Below, piece by piece: positions 1 to 12,743 of a stretch of 64,000 nucleotides of DNA (positions within the stretch are counted from its first letter, which is position 1; each line of letters opens with the position of its first letter). Location of the stretch: positions 992,001 through 1,056,000 of the forward strand of contig JANCIK010000006.1 in NCBI GenBank assembly GCA_028532985.1, read 5' to 3'. Position numbers and translations under genes: made by a program. This DNA comes from Stropharia rugosoannulata. Taxonomy: Eukaryota > Basidiomycota > Agaricomycetes > Agaricales > Strophariaceae. Under the pieces are notes generated by a model, which had not been told where the DNA came from, searched no databases, and was given only the letters and a program-made list of their open reading frames with translations.

Positions 1-2389
1 GATTATGATTGGAATATGGTCACAGTTCCACAGCCTCAGGCAGCTAATAGATCTATTGAAGCCCCTAGGTACAACTATCTTCCGCTCTATTGAAGCTCAT
101 GTTGACCCCGAATCAATCATAATGCAGAGGAAAACTTATTGGAGGGTCTAGTGCTCTCAATTTTATGGCCTGGACAAGGGCATCCAAGCCGGAGTACGAT
201 TCGTGGCAGTCTTTTGTTCCTGGAAGTAGCTGGAACTGGGACGGCATGCTTCCATTCTTCAAGAAAGCAAGCTCTGTTTTTACAGATCAAACAAATCCTT
301 TTCTCTCCGATGCGATGAACAGTCAGGCCTTCGATGCAGCTGATCTCGGATTTACTGGACCAATTGAAGTACATTACTCATTATCACACTTTGGAATTTA
401 ACGTGATTTGATCAACTCGAGTCTAGGCCTCCTTCAATGACGACTACGTTGATCCAGTAGCGCCATTCATCAGAAGCGTCAATGCCATTGGTATCCGAAC
501 GAACGCTAACCCCGTGCGTAGCAGCCTTAAATCCAAATACCTAATCTCATAACTCCGACGGCCGTGACAGGATAACGGAAATACTACCGGGATAGCAAAC
601 TGCAGGGTATCTGTAGACCGTATACATGGGATACGCTCATATGCGTCAGCATACTTCTGTCGGTCTGCGGGGCGCGCGAACTTTCATGTCCTCATGAATG
701 CTCAGGTCTGCTTAAATTTCACGTCCCATTCCGCCCATTAAAAGCGTCCATCTCAGGTTACAAAAGTGCTTCTTAAGTCAAACTCGGAGAATGGCAAGTT
801 CTCTGCAACTGGCATTGAACTAACATCCGAGGGCATAATGTATACAGCAAGTGCAGTGAAAGGAGTGATAATATCTGCAGGCGCTTATAAGACTCCCCAG
901 CTTTTGGAGCTCTCTGGTATGTTAGCTTGTGAATAATACATTCCCTCAAAAATAACACCTGCGATGTAATAGGTATCGGTGATGCAACTACTCTGAAAAA
1001 ACTGGGAATTACGTCAATCATTGATCTTCCATCTGTCGGAGAAAATCTCCAAGTATGTTCTGCTTCTTGTTGTACATTGCTAGTTTCAAAAGGTACAACG
1101 TCCAATCACCAGGACCACTTAGCATCTGAGGTACAATTTCTACTTGAACCGGGTGTTCTAACATTCGGTAGGATCTCAATTTTGCCACTGTCACCGGATT
1201 TGCATAACTGAATACACTAAAGATGCGTTCCAAAATAATGAAACATTCTCAAAGATACAAGCCCAAGTCTAGTATGTTATATTTCCTCGAGGTGCTTGTA
1301 CATTGACGGAACCTGCATATAGTAACACAACACATGGTGGTTTCTTGGCTGCAACTAATTCAATCGTCACCTTTGTTCCATTTTCATCCTTTTTAAGTGT
1401 AACAGACATCCAGTCAATTATTAGCTCGTTCGACCAGTCTGTCAAAGCCCTTAAACCAAACCCTTTGCAGAACATGCAATATTCAATACTTCGAAAATGG
1501 CTTGAAGATGGTGTGGTTCCGCAGGTGGAACTCATATTATTCAGTGAAGGCGTCATTGCGCCTGAAACGAATAAAAGTTATATAACAATCTTATCTGCTC
1601 AACTGGTGAGTTTTTTACGTAGTATTTCCCATTAAGTCTAACAATTTCACGTTGTAGCACCATCTAAATAGAGGAAGCGTAGTAAGTCCCCCTCAGAACA
1701 CGAGTCTTGCGTCTCTAAGCTTGCGGCATCAGCACATTAATAATACCAACCCCCTGGTACAACCGGTCATTGACCCAAAGTGGCTAAACAATGACTATGG
1801 TAATGTTTGTATAAACTCTTTGATTCCTGCACTAAACATTAGTATGACTCAGACGTTCAAGTCGGACTACGAGGAATACAGCTATCAACGTTGGTCGGCA
1901 GTACACCTCCCCTTGCGGATATGATTCAAGAAAAGACAGATCCACCTTCCACTGGGACGGTAGAAAGGTGAATACACTGTGTATCCCGCTTTATGTTCGA
2001 TGAATTGACTGTCATTGACGTAGCTTTATGCGACAAACTATAGGGGTAGGCCCTTTGTGATATCATCCAATACGTAGATAATAACTCCAATTCAGAGCTC
2101 TGACCATCCAATGGGTTAAGCAATTGCAAACGTATTGCTGATTCTCTTCTGACTAAAGAAATTCTCTATAGGTACCGCTGCAATGGCACTCAAGGAGCTT
2201 GGAGGTATTCAAGCACTCTGTATCAATATTTAGTGACTAAAATCTGTATTTTCAGGAGTTGTCGATGACAATCTCATAGTTTATGGCACTGATAACCTCA
2301 GAGTTTGTGATGCTAGTGTAATTCCTATGGGAGTTGGTACACATCTCCAAGCCACAGTATACGCAATAGCTGAGAAGGGGAGTCATTGA
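1..2389 (+). CDS. GMC-family FAD oxidoreductase, 3' part (5' end outside window)
   Basis: Glucose-methanol-choline oxidoreductases are FAD flavoenzymes, often secreted, that oxidise alcohols or sugars and make H2O2; aryl-alcohol oxidase is the best-known fungal type. The first exon (to 68) joins across intron 69-127 to give the GMC signature PRGKLIGGSSALN. Later exons give GVIISAGAYKTPQLLELSG and GSVHINNTNPLVQPVIDP. Near the C-terminus HPMG (about 2103-2114) joins across an intron to TAAM, and the last exon reads DASVIPMGVGTHLQAT before TGA, so both histidines of the usual catalytic pair are kept. About a dozen introns are needed; an in-frame TAG near 1268 vanishes if a GTATGT donor at 1272 is used. 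The join near 1970-2085 is unresolved. The N-terminal FAD Rossmann motif is missing because the window starts mid-gene. Substrate unknown. Confidence 0.85.
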
Positions 2390-2629
2390 ATTCTGTGCCG
2401 CCAACATATTGACTAACATGATTTATTATTTCATAGTTGGCAAGTATGATAACAGATCATTAATCATTAATCAATCTGGCCATTCAAACCGTCGAGCTTT
2501 AACAGTATATTGCAACCAAAGTAGCTCATGTATTTTTTATTTCATACAACATTATAGACCCTGTACTTATATGTCCGATATACGGCATGTTCACGACATT
2601 GCTTTTCCCGTTGGATCTCGGTACGGCTC

Positions 2630-2690
2630 GGGCACAGGAAAAAAGCAGTGAGCCCTGCGTGAGTGCGTGAGAGTGCGTGAGTGGTACATG
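2630..2690 (+). repeat. Solo terminus of the MULE-like element family
   Basis: This stretch begins GGGCACAGGAAAAAAGCAGT and runs into GTGCGTGAG repeats. It matches both ends of the complete element at 44895-46410. I see no opposite end downstream, so this is a truncated copy. It lies about 300 bp upstream of the first readable exon of the truncated mitochondrial carrier. Confidence 0.6.
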
Positions 2691-2950
2691 ACAATGCGTT
2701 TGCGATTACGGACGGTAGTGCAGTTCCCATCTTTCTAAGCGTAATGGGCCAGCTATAGTAATGTACTAGCTTAGGCATCTTAAGCGCTCACAAGCTGCTG
2801 TTTCACCGTTTCCATAGGTGGTATGCATAGCATGTCAGCCAGGTTTTTTTTGTGGTAGTGGAAGGCTTAAAGCTTAAACTTTGGTAACTTTGGGGGTACG
2901 TATGTCATTGAACCTCGGGGCTTTTTCGTCACTGCACTGCGGGATTGCAG

Positions 2951-3928
2951 GTATGGCACATATTTTGCTGCTGTGAGTTTTCCCTTTCTCTATCTATTCC
3001 ATATCACCGGCCTATTATCGGTTGGAAGTCAAACCCAAATCAGGCTTTATCACGTATTCACCTCTCTGGTCCCTCTAGGCTTAACCTTCCTTTTATTGAC
3101 TTGTACGCTCATGTGCTCATAATAGTACGAAGGCACACTACGCCTCCTCTCAACCCCGGGACACCCCGCATCCGAATCGGTACCCGCTCTTCTTATTGCA
3201 GGTGGCGTTTCTGGCGTCGGTGAGTTTCCTAATCCACGGTTGTTACGGTCGCGATACAGTTCTGTGTTTTGACGTTTGTTCACTGTTTCCTGTGCACAGT
3301 GGGTTGGGTGGCGACGTTCCCCTTGGACGTTATCAAGACACGGATGCAGGGGAGCACCCCGGTATGGGTTCCCGTACTCGTCCCCACTCCCTCCCCCGCA
3401 AACCTGCAGGTCCCGGTGGCGCATAGCGTGAGCGCGCTCCTGCATAAGGCGGAGCGTGCACCGCTACTTGGCAGAACGCACGTGCCTGCGGAGGTGACAT
3501 CGGCGGGGACGGGGTCCGGCAGGCAGGCGGTTGGCCTAAGCCGGGGAGTGAGCCAGGTGGCGGGTACGGGAGTGGGGACCGAGAAGGTGCGAATGGTTGA
3601 TGTGAACCCGTACCGCACGACGTGGGGCACCGCTGTCGCGTCGTACCGTGCCGAGGGCTCCCGCGTATTCTGGAGGGGTTTAGCGCCGACTCTTTTACGG
3701 TGAGTGCTCTTTTTCTGTACTTTTTCTGTGTTGACCTGTATCCCCTTTTGTTCTCTTTGCGTTGCTCATTAATACGCGTCCTTCTTCATTCCCCTCTGCA
3801 AACTTCATTTTTGATTGTCAACGCAAATGGTTCTTCAAACACTCGCTCTGATCTTGCTCGCCAGAGCAATACCCGTGAACATGGCCACATTCGCGACGTT
3901 CGAAGGAATAGTGACACTATTGACATAG
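2951..3928 (+). pseudogene. Mitochondrial carrier family protein, 5'-truncated
   Basis: Mitochondrial carriers (SLC25/MCF) are inner-membrane exchangers built from three repeats of about 100 residues. Exons 2951-2972, 3126-3219, 3300-3699 and 3865-3928 join in one frame into 192 residues. They contain YGTYFAAYEGTLRLL, GGVSGVVGWVATFPLDVIKT (the PxDxxK signature of the last repeat), RVFWRGLAPTLLRAIPVNM and a terminal TFATFEGIVTLLT. This is only the end of repeat 2 plus repeat 3. Upstream of 2951 every frame soon meets stops and I cannot find repeats 1 and 2, so I call it a pseudogene. About 75 residues of Pro/Ala/Gly/Val-rich sequence are inserted after RMQG, unlike typical carriers. An unrecognised distant 5' part cannot be excluded. 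Substrate unknown. Confidence 0.75.
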
Positions 3929-5008
3929 CTGCCGCGGTCGAAATTCGTGTCGCGCGATGTGGTGACCATATGGTGTTACATGCCACATTGCCAGGCAGCT
4001 GCCTACATCACCGCTCCCCTCGAATGCATGAGTATAGCGATAGACTTGCACTTCAGGTATAAGAGTTTTTCGGTATCGCTACGTATAGAGTAGTATCACT
4101 GTCAGAGACTAAGTGGGAGGCAAAGTATATGTAGTAGGTATACTCGTTGACGTTCTAGTGTTAGGGGTGTAGGAATTACTATAATATAATGTAAATTCAC
4201 TGGGTGTACTAAATCAGCGGTCATAAAGAATTTGGGACAGGTCAGGTCATGGCTTTTGAAGGAGTTCGTATTTGAATAATACACAACAAGAAATTTGAAT
4301 ACTCAAAACATACGCTGAAAGACACTTTATCTGTCCCATAAGTCCCTCCCATGGAATCAGTATTGCTCAAATTTAAACATTGAATATCTTGGAGTCATAC
4401 AGAGACTGAATATGTGGCTCAAAGGAGCATTCATGTCCGTTTTGCATGAAGAATCGGGCAGCAAGCAGGCCCATGCGGGTTTTGCCGGATGGATTCCCAC
4501 ACTGTATTCCGAACTTATACGATCAAGAAGTTATAGTTCTTATAACCATCTGAGGTGCTCTCTGGTGACTGGAAGTTGGGGTAAATATCACAAATACCTA
4601 TGTGTATAAGTATATAGGACTTAGGGGTACAAAGTGCCTGTTTGCTTAGTTCGCGGTATATTTAAGTTCATGGCACACTTTATACCAGACTCGATACATT
4701 CAGAATATCAACGAGGGACATGAACTTTCGCAGTTGAAGGCAAACAATAAGGCATTATCAAAGCATAAGACTGTTGAAGTCAAGTTAGAGAAATGTTGAA
4801 CAATGTATTATACCGTCACTCTCCGTCAGACTGAGGTTGCTCCGGGTCGCCGAGAACCAATTACAGAACTTGTGTGTCTTCAAGAAGGATATTGATCATC
4901 GAGGTATCCGAGGTCCGTTTTCAACGCCGAGACCAAAACAATAAGCGGCAAGTGCCGCCGAGGTGTATTTGTCACGGCATCCGAAGCTTGACAGTCTCGG
5001 TTTCCATA
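3929..5008. other. Intergenic, no gene recognised
   Basis: The first part (to about 3993) is the carrier 3' flank and is shared with the copy at 5009-5195. The rest is AT-rich, with only short, stop-limited frames that resemble nothing I know. Confidence 0.5.
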
Positions 5009-5195
5009 CATTTTTGATTGCCAACGCAAATGGTTCTTCAAACACTCGCTCTAATCTTGCTCGCCAGAGCAATACCCGTGAACATGGCCACATTCGCAAC
5101 GTTCGAGGGAGTAGTGACGCTATTGACATAGCTGTCGCTGTCCCGCTATCGAAATTCGTCTCGCGCCCCGTGGACGTTATATGTTACATGCCATA
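5009..5195 (+). pseudogene. Duplicated terminal exon of the mitochondrial carrier
   Basis: This segment repeats 3806-3993 with few changes. It includes the end of the intron, the acceptor CGCCAG, the last coding exon (RAIPVNMATFATFEGVVTLL then TAG) and some 3' flank. It differs from the first copy by one conservative change (I to V) and small indels after the stop. No upstream carrier exons accompany it, so it is an orphan exon. The duplicated unit starts inside an intron and ends in 3' flank, which argues for segmental duplication rather than retroposition. Confidence 0.8.
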
Positions 5196-6640
5196 TAAGG
5201 GCTAACTAGAACAATCCCCAAGCGCCAAAGTTTAGGTGGACGTCAATGAGGATCATTTAGTTCTCGGTTGAAAATTCTTAAAGCTAGGCCATGTAATGTT
5301 GTTAATCTGAGAAAAACATATCTATTGAAAATAGAGAGAGAGAGCTTCGATTGCTTGTCCACTCTGACTGCTTTTAACATTACGAGCCGGTCACTGAAAA
5401 TGTGCACTCCCTGAGAATAACTGAGCTGGTCCATTACCAGAACTCACATTATTGATTACAATGCCCTGGGAACGTTTTCGGCACCGGTTTCAATTGTTTG
5501 TCGTGATACCGTCTTCAAAAACGGTATTTCCCCAGCAGAGCCTGTATAGATTATTGACTCCCATTCAAGCCTATCACATAAGAGATATCGATAAACATTC
5601 GAACACGCAAACATGCAAGTGAATGCACAAAAGCCTCGTGTGCTGCAAGAACATACGTCCGTTCCGGCTCTGGTATCCATTCGCAGCAGCATTGTAGGTC
5701 AGATATAGAGAACAAATATGGACATGAGCATGCATTTCAGTGGAGAAAGCGATGTGGCGAGATATGATTGCAATGGTGGAGTGTGACGTTTAGCAAGACG
5801 CTGCTGGATGAGCGGGTAGATCCGTGTGGACTCCTCCATAGTGGTCGATTCAATGCATGTGTATGAGCTGGCCCTGTATTGACTTTGATATATGGACGGT
5901 CAAACGTTGGGGAGAATGGTGCAGGGCCAGCGGAGAATGTTGGCGAAATGTTAGGACCATATAAGGTGAGCCCAGAGAGTCGCGGCATCTGCCAGTTGTT
6001 ATTAAATGAGCTTTAGACAGCCCAAGCCTCTTCTTACAGATCATCTCAAGGAGGGTTGGGGGAACATGAAGACCCCATGACGTTACACCTGCGTTGCAAA
6101 ATGCACGCACACTAGCTGTTGTATCAGAGTACTCCTTATCTTATATTTCTCTCACGCTAAGGCACCAGCTTAGATTTGGGACAGGTAAGTAATAATTAAT
6201 AAGCGCTAAGCGCTTAAGCCGTCATCCAGGTGCAGGAATCACAAGTTTTGCTTTAAACATATCCACAGAGCCTCAGGCGCTCTCCGAAAGGAAATAGAGA
6301 ATACGGCAAGATTACAGTAATAACAAAAAGGAGAATTGTGGACTATTTCGTCGATTGAGTAGGGGCTATAATTATCTCAAGCTCAATGCAGATAATGGAT
6401 CTATATGTATTACGCAAGAAGCATACGTTTCTCTATGCGGGATATATACAACTAATATCCACCCAATGAATCCTGTGGAAAAGCTCAAAATATCGGTGCA
6501 TTACTCGGGAAGATAATCATGGTGGCTGAACAGGCGACACCTGTGTATCGTCAAACAATGTATCCTATTCAAACATATTACTAATCATTTTAGTGTTAAC
6601 TGATTGGCGCTGCTAGGTTCGCGGGCCCGAATAGCGATGA
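5196..6640. other. Intergenic, no gene recognised
   Basis: Only short open frames without family features. The right end is the upstream region of P450-A. Confidence 0.5.
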
Positions 6641-6647
6641 ATCGCTG

Positions 6648-6659
6648 CATATATAACAC
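6648..6659 (+). promoter_or_regulatory. Candidate TATA element of P450-A
   Basis: CATATATAACAC lies about 245 bp upstream of the chosen P450-A start. Motif only; the transcription start is not known. Confidence 0.3.
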
Positions 6660-6897
6660 TCTGCCATATGACCTCCCCTGTCAATCAAGCTCACACTTGA
6701 TAGTCAGCTGAAACCACCATTTGTCAGTAAGGAATTGACTTATTCCACGCCCTCTTCTAGTCCACTGTCAATGTCAAGGCTTGTGGAGTCCCGCTCCGGC
6801 TGTATGGTCAGCACTTATCAAACTTACGATACCAAATGATGTGCAAATATAAAGCGTAAGGTATAGAAGCACTTTGTCGAAGGCGCTTTCTCCCAGG

Positions 6898-9058
6898 ATG
6901 TCATTCGATCTGACTGTGAAGCTTGCGCTGCTCGTTGTCATCTCTGCTACATACTGGATTACGCAGACCCTTCTTAGAGCGAAGCGGCCACCATTTCCCC
7001 CAGGCCCAAAACCACGCTTCCTGATTGGAAACTTGCCCGACATACCAACAAGCAGTCCACCCACGCATTACGTAGAATGGGGGAAGAAATATAACTGTAG
7101 GTCTGTTAATCAGATTTAAGCGCATTCACCTCACAAAAAATGCGCTCTAGCCGACATCCTGCACGCAAGTGTATTGGGGGATCACTACATAATTTTAAAC
7201 TCGTTCAAGCATGTAGAAGAGCTCCTGGAGAAGCGGGCGAGAATTTATTCGGACCGCCCGGCATTTGCCCTTCTTAAAATGTGAGCAAGTCATTGTGTTG
7301 TATGGACGTTCACCGAATCATTGATCATTCGTACCCTGACTGATAGGCTGGGGTGGGATGCCAACATGGCATTCATGCCTCTCGGTGAGAGATGGCGCCG
7401 TCACAGGCGCGTGGCTCAGCAGAATTTCAAGCAAGATGCAATGAGTTCGTATCAGCCCATCCAGATGGAGAAGATATTCCGGATGCTACAAGGCCTACTC
7501 GACACTCCCGAACGGTTTGACTATCACAACAAGATGTGAGTACATTAATTGATACAGTACAATCACTGTACCACAAGTATAGCTAAAATGAGTGATATGC
7601 GCTCAGGCTTGCCATGTCCATCCCTATGTCTATCATGTACGGACACGATCTCAAATCTCTGGACGACCCGTTTATTATCGCAGCCGAGGAAAGCTCGAGG
7701 ATTGGCCTTCAGCTACTTAAGCCCGGAGGAACACTTATTAACGTATTTCCCGTCCTCCAGTACGTCCCGCATTGGTTTCCTTTTGCAAGAGCACAACGCC
7801 TGGCAAAGGAAACAAAAGAGCTTGCCGACATGCTGCGCCTTGATCCCATGGACAAGGTTCGAAGGCAAATCGTGAGTGTTACTTATTCAATTTAAGGGTA
7901 CAGAGGTAAAACATTGTATGCAGAAAGAGGGCACGGCCATACCTTCTGTCATCAGTAAATACATTGAAAAAGAGCCGGGTTACACAGAAGACGAGGAGAT
8001 AGTGGGTGACTTTGCATTCACAATTTATAGTGGTACGCATAAACGGCCATGAACGTTACTATACTACGGACTCACAGTAGCTAGGCGCCTCGGACACCAT
8101 GATCTCAGCAACCCTGACTCTTTTCTATCTCCTCGCGACCCATCCCGAAGTACAGCGAAAGGCACAAGCAGAGTTAGACGCTGTTGTTGGTAAAGAAAGG
8201 CTTCCTTCTTTTGAGGATCGTGCCGATCTACCATATATCGAAGCAATATATCGCGAGGTGCTGAGATGGAAGCCCCCTCTTTCGCTTACATTGCCCCACC
8301 AGGCAGAGGAGGATGATGTGTATGAAGGATGGTTTATCCCGAAAGGTGAGCCCATATTTGAATTCTTATTATACCGTTACTGAACACGCGGATTAATGTA
8401 TAGGGACTAAGGTTTTTGCAAATATTTGGTACGTCGACTTGAATCCTTACCCATCTTATTCCCACACGCATCTCGAATCTAACGTATAATCACATTGTTG
8501 CAGGGGAATCACGCACGATGAGAACAAGTATGCCGACCCACATGCATTCAACCCTGACAGATTCTTTAATGCCGACGGGACTCTTAACGACGACGACCGC
8601 GTTCTGGCGTACGGGTTTGGCCGCCGGTGCGCATAATCTTCTCTGACTTCTCCATTCTTTCTGTTACTGAAGTCTTGGTTCCTCCGTATTCCATAGAGTT
8701 TGTGTCGGAAAACATCTTGCTTCGTCATCTGTAAGCGCCGTTCAGTATCATCCTGAAGTATGGAGCAACTGAATATATTACATACAGATGTTCATGACCA
8801 TCGCTTGCCTGCTGGCTGTTTTCAATTTCTCCAATGCGAGGGACGAACAAGGGCGGGAAGTGGAAATCAAGGGAGACTATTATGACTCGGGGATTATAAC
8901 GTACGTCATGGTTTTCTGAAGAACTTTATACCTGTCTACCGCAGCGAAGCTTAATGATGTGTCATTTCTATAGGCACAAGAACCCCTTCCGCTGTTCGAT
9001 CCGTCCGCGCTCAGCAGCGGCGAGCCGACTTGTACGCGAAGCCCGAGGAGAGGCCTAG
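6898..9058 (+). CDS. Cytochrome P450 monooxygenase (P450-A)
   Basis: Microsomal class II P450, a haem monooxygenase using NADPH-P450 reductase on the ER membrane. The first ATG after the upstream frame opens is 6898. The N-terminus is a membrane helix (LALLVVISATYWI) followed by the proline hinge PFPPGPKPRFLIGNLPDIP. Splicing about ten exons gives the WRRHRRV C-helix, an I-helix YSGASDTMIS, the K-helix ExxR (EAIYREVLR), the meander FNPDRFF and the haem loop FGRRVCVGKHLA with its cysteine ligand. The last exon starts at the acceptor near 8973 and ends at TAG 9056-9058. Length is about 500 aa, normal for the family. It is a close paralogue of P450-B at 37097-39231, with matching exon junctions. 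Basidiomycete relatives are often labelled O-methylsterigmatocystin oxidoreductase-like; substrate cannot be inferred. Confidence 0.93.
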
Positions 9059-10399
9059 TCCTACAATTCAATGCGAGTCTCAAATACGTCTTGTCTAGGG
9101 ATCTCTATGTGCTTTAGTAAGGGTTACAAGCTCGTCGCACACGAGCGTCTGCGAATATTCGATGTGTAAATATACGTGCGAACGTACAGTGCGTTTTTCC
9201 CAGGATAGGGCGGGTTGTTACGCATGCTTCAAACTATCAGCTTGCACTCGTTTAATCCCCGTAGCTTCATTTACAGCTTCTCGATATTATAATGAAAGAC
9301 TGTAATGTAACGGGATATTTAAATTACTTTGGCGCTATGTCACAGACTAATTGCATTTTCATTACAGCAAAGTCATGGAACACGGTTATACCCCCTAGTC
9401 GCATAACAAAGGCAAAGACGCATATCTATTTCTGCGACATTTGAGATATGGTGACTATATACACGGTAAAGTCCATCCTGAGATGTGTTGTATTCTCGAA
9501 CAAGTAACAAATCGAGCTCATCATCAACTCGCCATCCTTTCGCAGTCCGTGGGAACTTTGGTTCTCAGGCAAGAACAAACCTTCAAATTCACGGCTATGA
9601 GACACTTCGAGTACTATTCCATCGCTCGATCTGCTCACTTGTACAGTAAAAGAGCGTAGGACCATGTAGGTGCCCACAGTACGTGATTTACAACACATAA
9701 ATTAAATATCATCGTGGTAGCACACATGCAGTGTCCAGACGTCTATGTCCATGGCAGTGTATATTCTTCACCTCAGACGGATTTGTTGGATTACATCTAA
9801 CCTCAGAGCTTGAGATGGGTACAGATGCTCCGAATGCCACGTTTAAGCAGTTCACGAGCGTCATGTTAATGCTTGAAGGCAGTGGCGTGTATCTATTGCT
9901 CAGGCTTTCTCCTATACTTGTAACTGCCACCGGTGACCGCACACAATGCTTCTGTGAGCTCCTTCTCATCTTCTATGACATAGAGCATGACATATGAGAT
10001 AACAATTCAGCCGGTGATATGTGTTCTGGGAAAATTCCCGATTAACTGATAATTTTAGTAACATACCAACACTCGGAACCCCAAAGCACCGGTGACAAAT
10101 ATTACGCGCAAGTTCAAACAGTACCAAAATGGAATAGTTTTGAGATACCGTCAAATTCAAAGGATCACATATAGTCGCAGATATGTTATCACTATCGTAC
10201 CGTTGACCGCCGCTCCACATCTGGGTTTCAAAGTCTTTAACCTTGCCTTTATCAATACGAATAGCTGGCGTTACAGGCCGACTCCTTGGACCAACCTTGG
10301 ACATTATATTCGAATATTTGATTGCCGACATGGTATGTCAAAGGCTACATATAAAACAACTCTTCGAGGCGGTCGTGATACTTATAGTGCAAGTTGTAG
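9059..10399. other. Intergenic, plus possible 5' exon of the HET gene
   Basis: No recognised gene. Frame 10243-10332 ends at a GTATGT donor (10333) that would splice to the HET exon at 10400, but it has no upstream ATG in frame, so I do not call it coding. Confidence 0.4.
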
Positions 10400-12519
10400 A
10401 ATCCTCTCTGCTCGACTTGCAGACAGCTCGACCTCGCTAATAGAGACAACCGCAAACCTCAGACCTACCAACTTGGAGTGTGGGAAGACGTCATAGCTCG
10501 ATCGTCCCGGTGTCATTTCTGCGCGCTCTTAATCAGGATTTCAGGAGATGTTGCGCCAAATCATGCGGCCTGGGTAATGTGGCAAGAGGCTGGTGGCTTT
10601 CAAACTGGTAATCCGGCGAAGTGTATCGCGTACGTGGATGGCGAAACGACCAGCTCCCCTAATGGAATGGCAAGGAGGGTCAAGTCACTCGTTGACATAT
10701 CTATGGTGAAGAGGTGGATCGAGCTATGTGAGGTAACGCATGGGGGTACATGCCAACCAAAGCCCGGGCCTCTCCTTACACCGGATAACCCCGCTGGACT
10801 CACCACGTTCCGCCTTCTCGACGTCGTAGACCAATGCATTGTCGATGCAGAGCCAGAGATGCGCTATGTTGCTTTGAGCTATGTCTGGGGACCGAACTTC
10901 AAGCCCAATATCTTCTTGAGCACCGATAACTATCAAGAGCTGTATAAGCCTGGCGCACTACGACGAAACTGGGACAAGCTCCCATTGACCATTAGAGATG
11001 CTACAGAGTTTGTCCGACGGATTGGTGAGAGGTACCTCTGGAATGATAGCCTCTGTCTTGTTCAAAACGATCCGAAGGATGTACTTCAAGGAGTATCTAG
11101 GATGGACATGGTGTATCAATGCGCTTTCTTGACCCTCGTTGTGGCGAATGGTACCGACGCCAATGCTGGGTTAGCTCGCCTAAATAATGCAAGCACTTGG
11201 GGACAACAGGAGCCTGTTGAGGTACTCCCGGGCCTTCATATGACCACAACAAGTTCGGCACATGAAGACTTGACCTGGACAAGTTACCACGAGCGTGGTT
11301 GGACGTAAGCGCTCATACTCATATATGATCTCAAACATTGCCTAATCATATTATTTATATTTTCAGTATGCAGGAACTCGCGCTGTCTTACCGAGCCCTC
11401 ATCTTTACAGAGCAAATTGTCTACTTTTGCTGTCGCGCAAATGCATGGTCCGAAGATACAATATTTGACAGGTTTCCTAAAGCCGTCAACTCCGTCCAAA
11501 GGCAGATCGGATTTCTTGAGGACTATCTATGGTATCCCCATGACGTTTACCACAATATGGTTTCGACCTTCAGCCAGAGAAAGCTATCCAAACAGGAGGA
11601 TACCATCAACGCGTTCACAGGAATTCTTCGCCAACTTGCTATTCAGGCAAAATCGGGCGTACTTCATGGTTTGATGACTGATTCCTTCGACATTGGATTG
11701 GCTTTTCGTTCATCTGGGCAGTGCGCTCGAAGACAAGGATTTGCGTCCTGGTCTTGGGCGGGGTGGACTGGCGAAAAACACACTGATGCAAATATATTCG
11801 TGAATGGCGGAACCTTTATTGGCTGGTTGCATAATATGACCTACATTGACTGGTACGTGCGAACCCCCCAGGCCCCCCAGTTGACAGGAATATGGAAACT
11901 ACCCATAGAGAGTGGACACAACCCTAGATTGAGGAAGGTTTATATGGGTCTTGTTCTACAAAGCCCTTTTGCAACATCGAGCGCCCAGAACAATAACGCA
12001 GTCTCTGCCGACCGGTCGCCTACTTATTACATGCCACATGCTAATCCAGAACTCGCGAACCTGCAAAGGCTACCTAGCGAGAGCGATAAGACTAGGCAGA
12101 TTAATATTTTTGGAGAATTACGAAAGCGCAATTACCCTCTCCTCCATTTCTTTGCTCATGTCGTCTACGCCCCTAGACTGCTCCCAGTGAGCCTCGCTTC
12201 AGTGTCTTTGGAAAGAATCTACCAAGTGTTCGGATCGGACTCTACTGTGTGTGGAACCATTTCTGTCGACGATCCGAAGTTACTTGACAGCGTTCAAGGC
12301 CCTTTCGAGTTCATCATCCTGTCCAGAGTCAACCTCTATGGTCAATTTTTCCCCAGGATGACAATACCAACGAAGAAGGAAATGCATTGCGCGATGCTGA
12401 TTGCTTGGACAGGGAAGAACGGAATTGTTGCGGAAAGAAGGGGAATCGGGTTCCTCTACTTCGATGCTATACAGGCGGCCTTGGGGACGAAGCATTGGAA
12501 AGAAATAATTCTAGGATAA
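10400..12519 (+). CDS. HET-domain (heterokaryon incompatibility) protein, start unresolved
   Basis: HET-domain proteins act in fungal allorecognition and programmed cell death; mushroom genomes carry many. The first supported exon begins after acceptor GTTGTAG (10399) with NPLCSTCRQLDL, then RCHFCALLI, the usual cysteine-rich start. The HET core follows: EMRYVALSYVWG, LPLTIRDA, RYLWNDSLCLVQND (canonical W-I-D-S-L-C-I-I-Q has N and V changes here), then DANAGL. One intron (11305-11366) joins ERGWT to MQELALSYRALIFT, matching the usual ERGWTYQE box. The second exon runs to TAA at 12517-12519 and carries a C-terminal region with CARRQGFASWSWAGW. The initiator may be ATG 10330 just before the intron, or lie further upstream. 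The specific partner is unknown. Confidence 0.85.
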
Positions 12520-12743
12520 TTTTCATCCATCTGTCTGTATTATATGCGCTTAGGAACGAGGAATACCTCATTCTGACTTTGTTAACGTTTGAAGCCAGTT
12601 GGAAATACTTTTTGCTCTCATTCCCCGGCCAGTTCTTGCGGGTTGCTTCGAGGTTGCTTGCAGCTGGCATACCGCAACTGCGGAGCTGGGAAGCGTCGGA
12701 CTTTGAAATAATTCCAACGTCCGACAAAAGGAGCCTCTGAAGG

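Noticed and set aside
1255..1320. In-frame TAG suggesting that the GMC gene is a pseudogene
   Set aside because: A GTATGT donor at 1272 and acceptor at 1315 remove the problem and give AQVYNTTHGGFLAATN, which fits the family.
10243..10440. First exon of the HET gene
   Set aside because: A donor and acceptor would connect it, but no ATG precedes it in frame, so it was left outside the called coding span.
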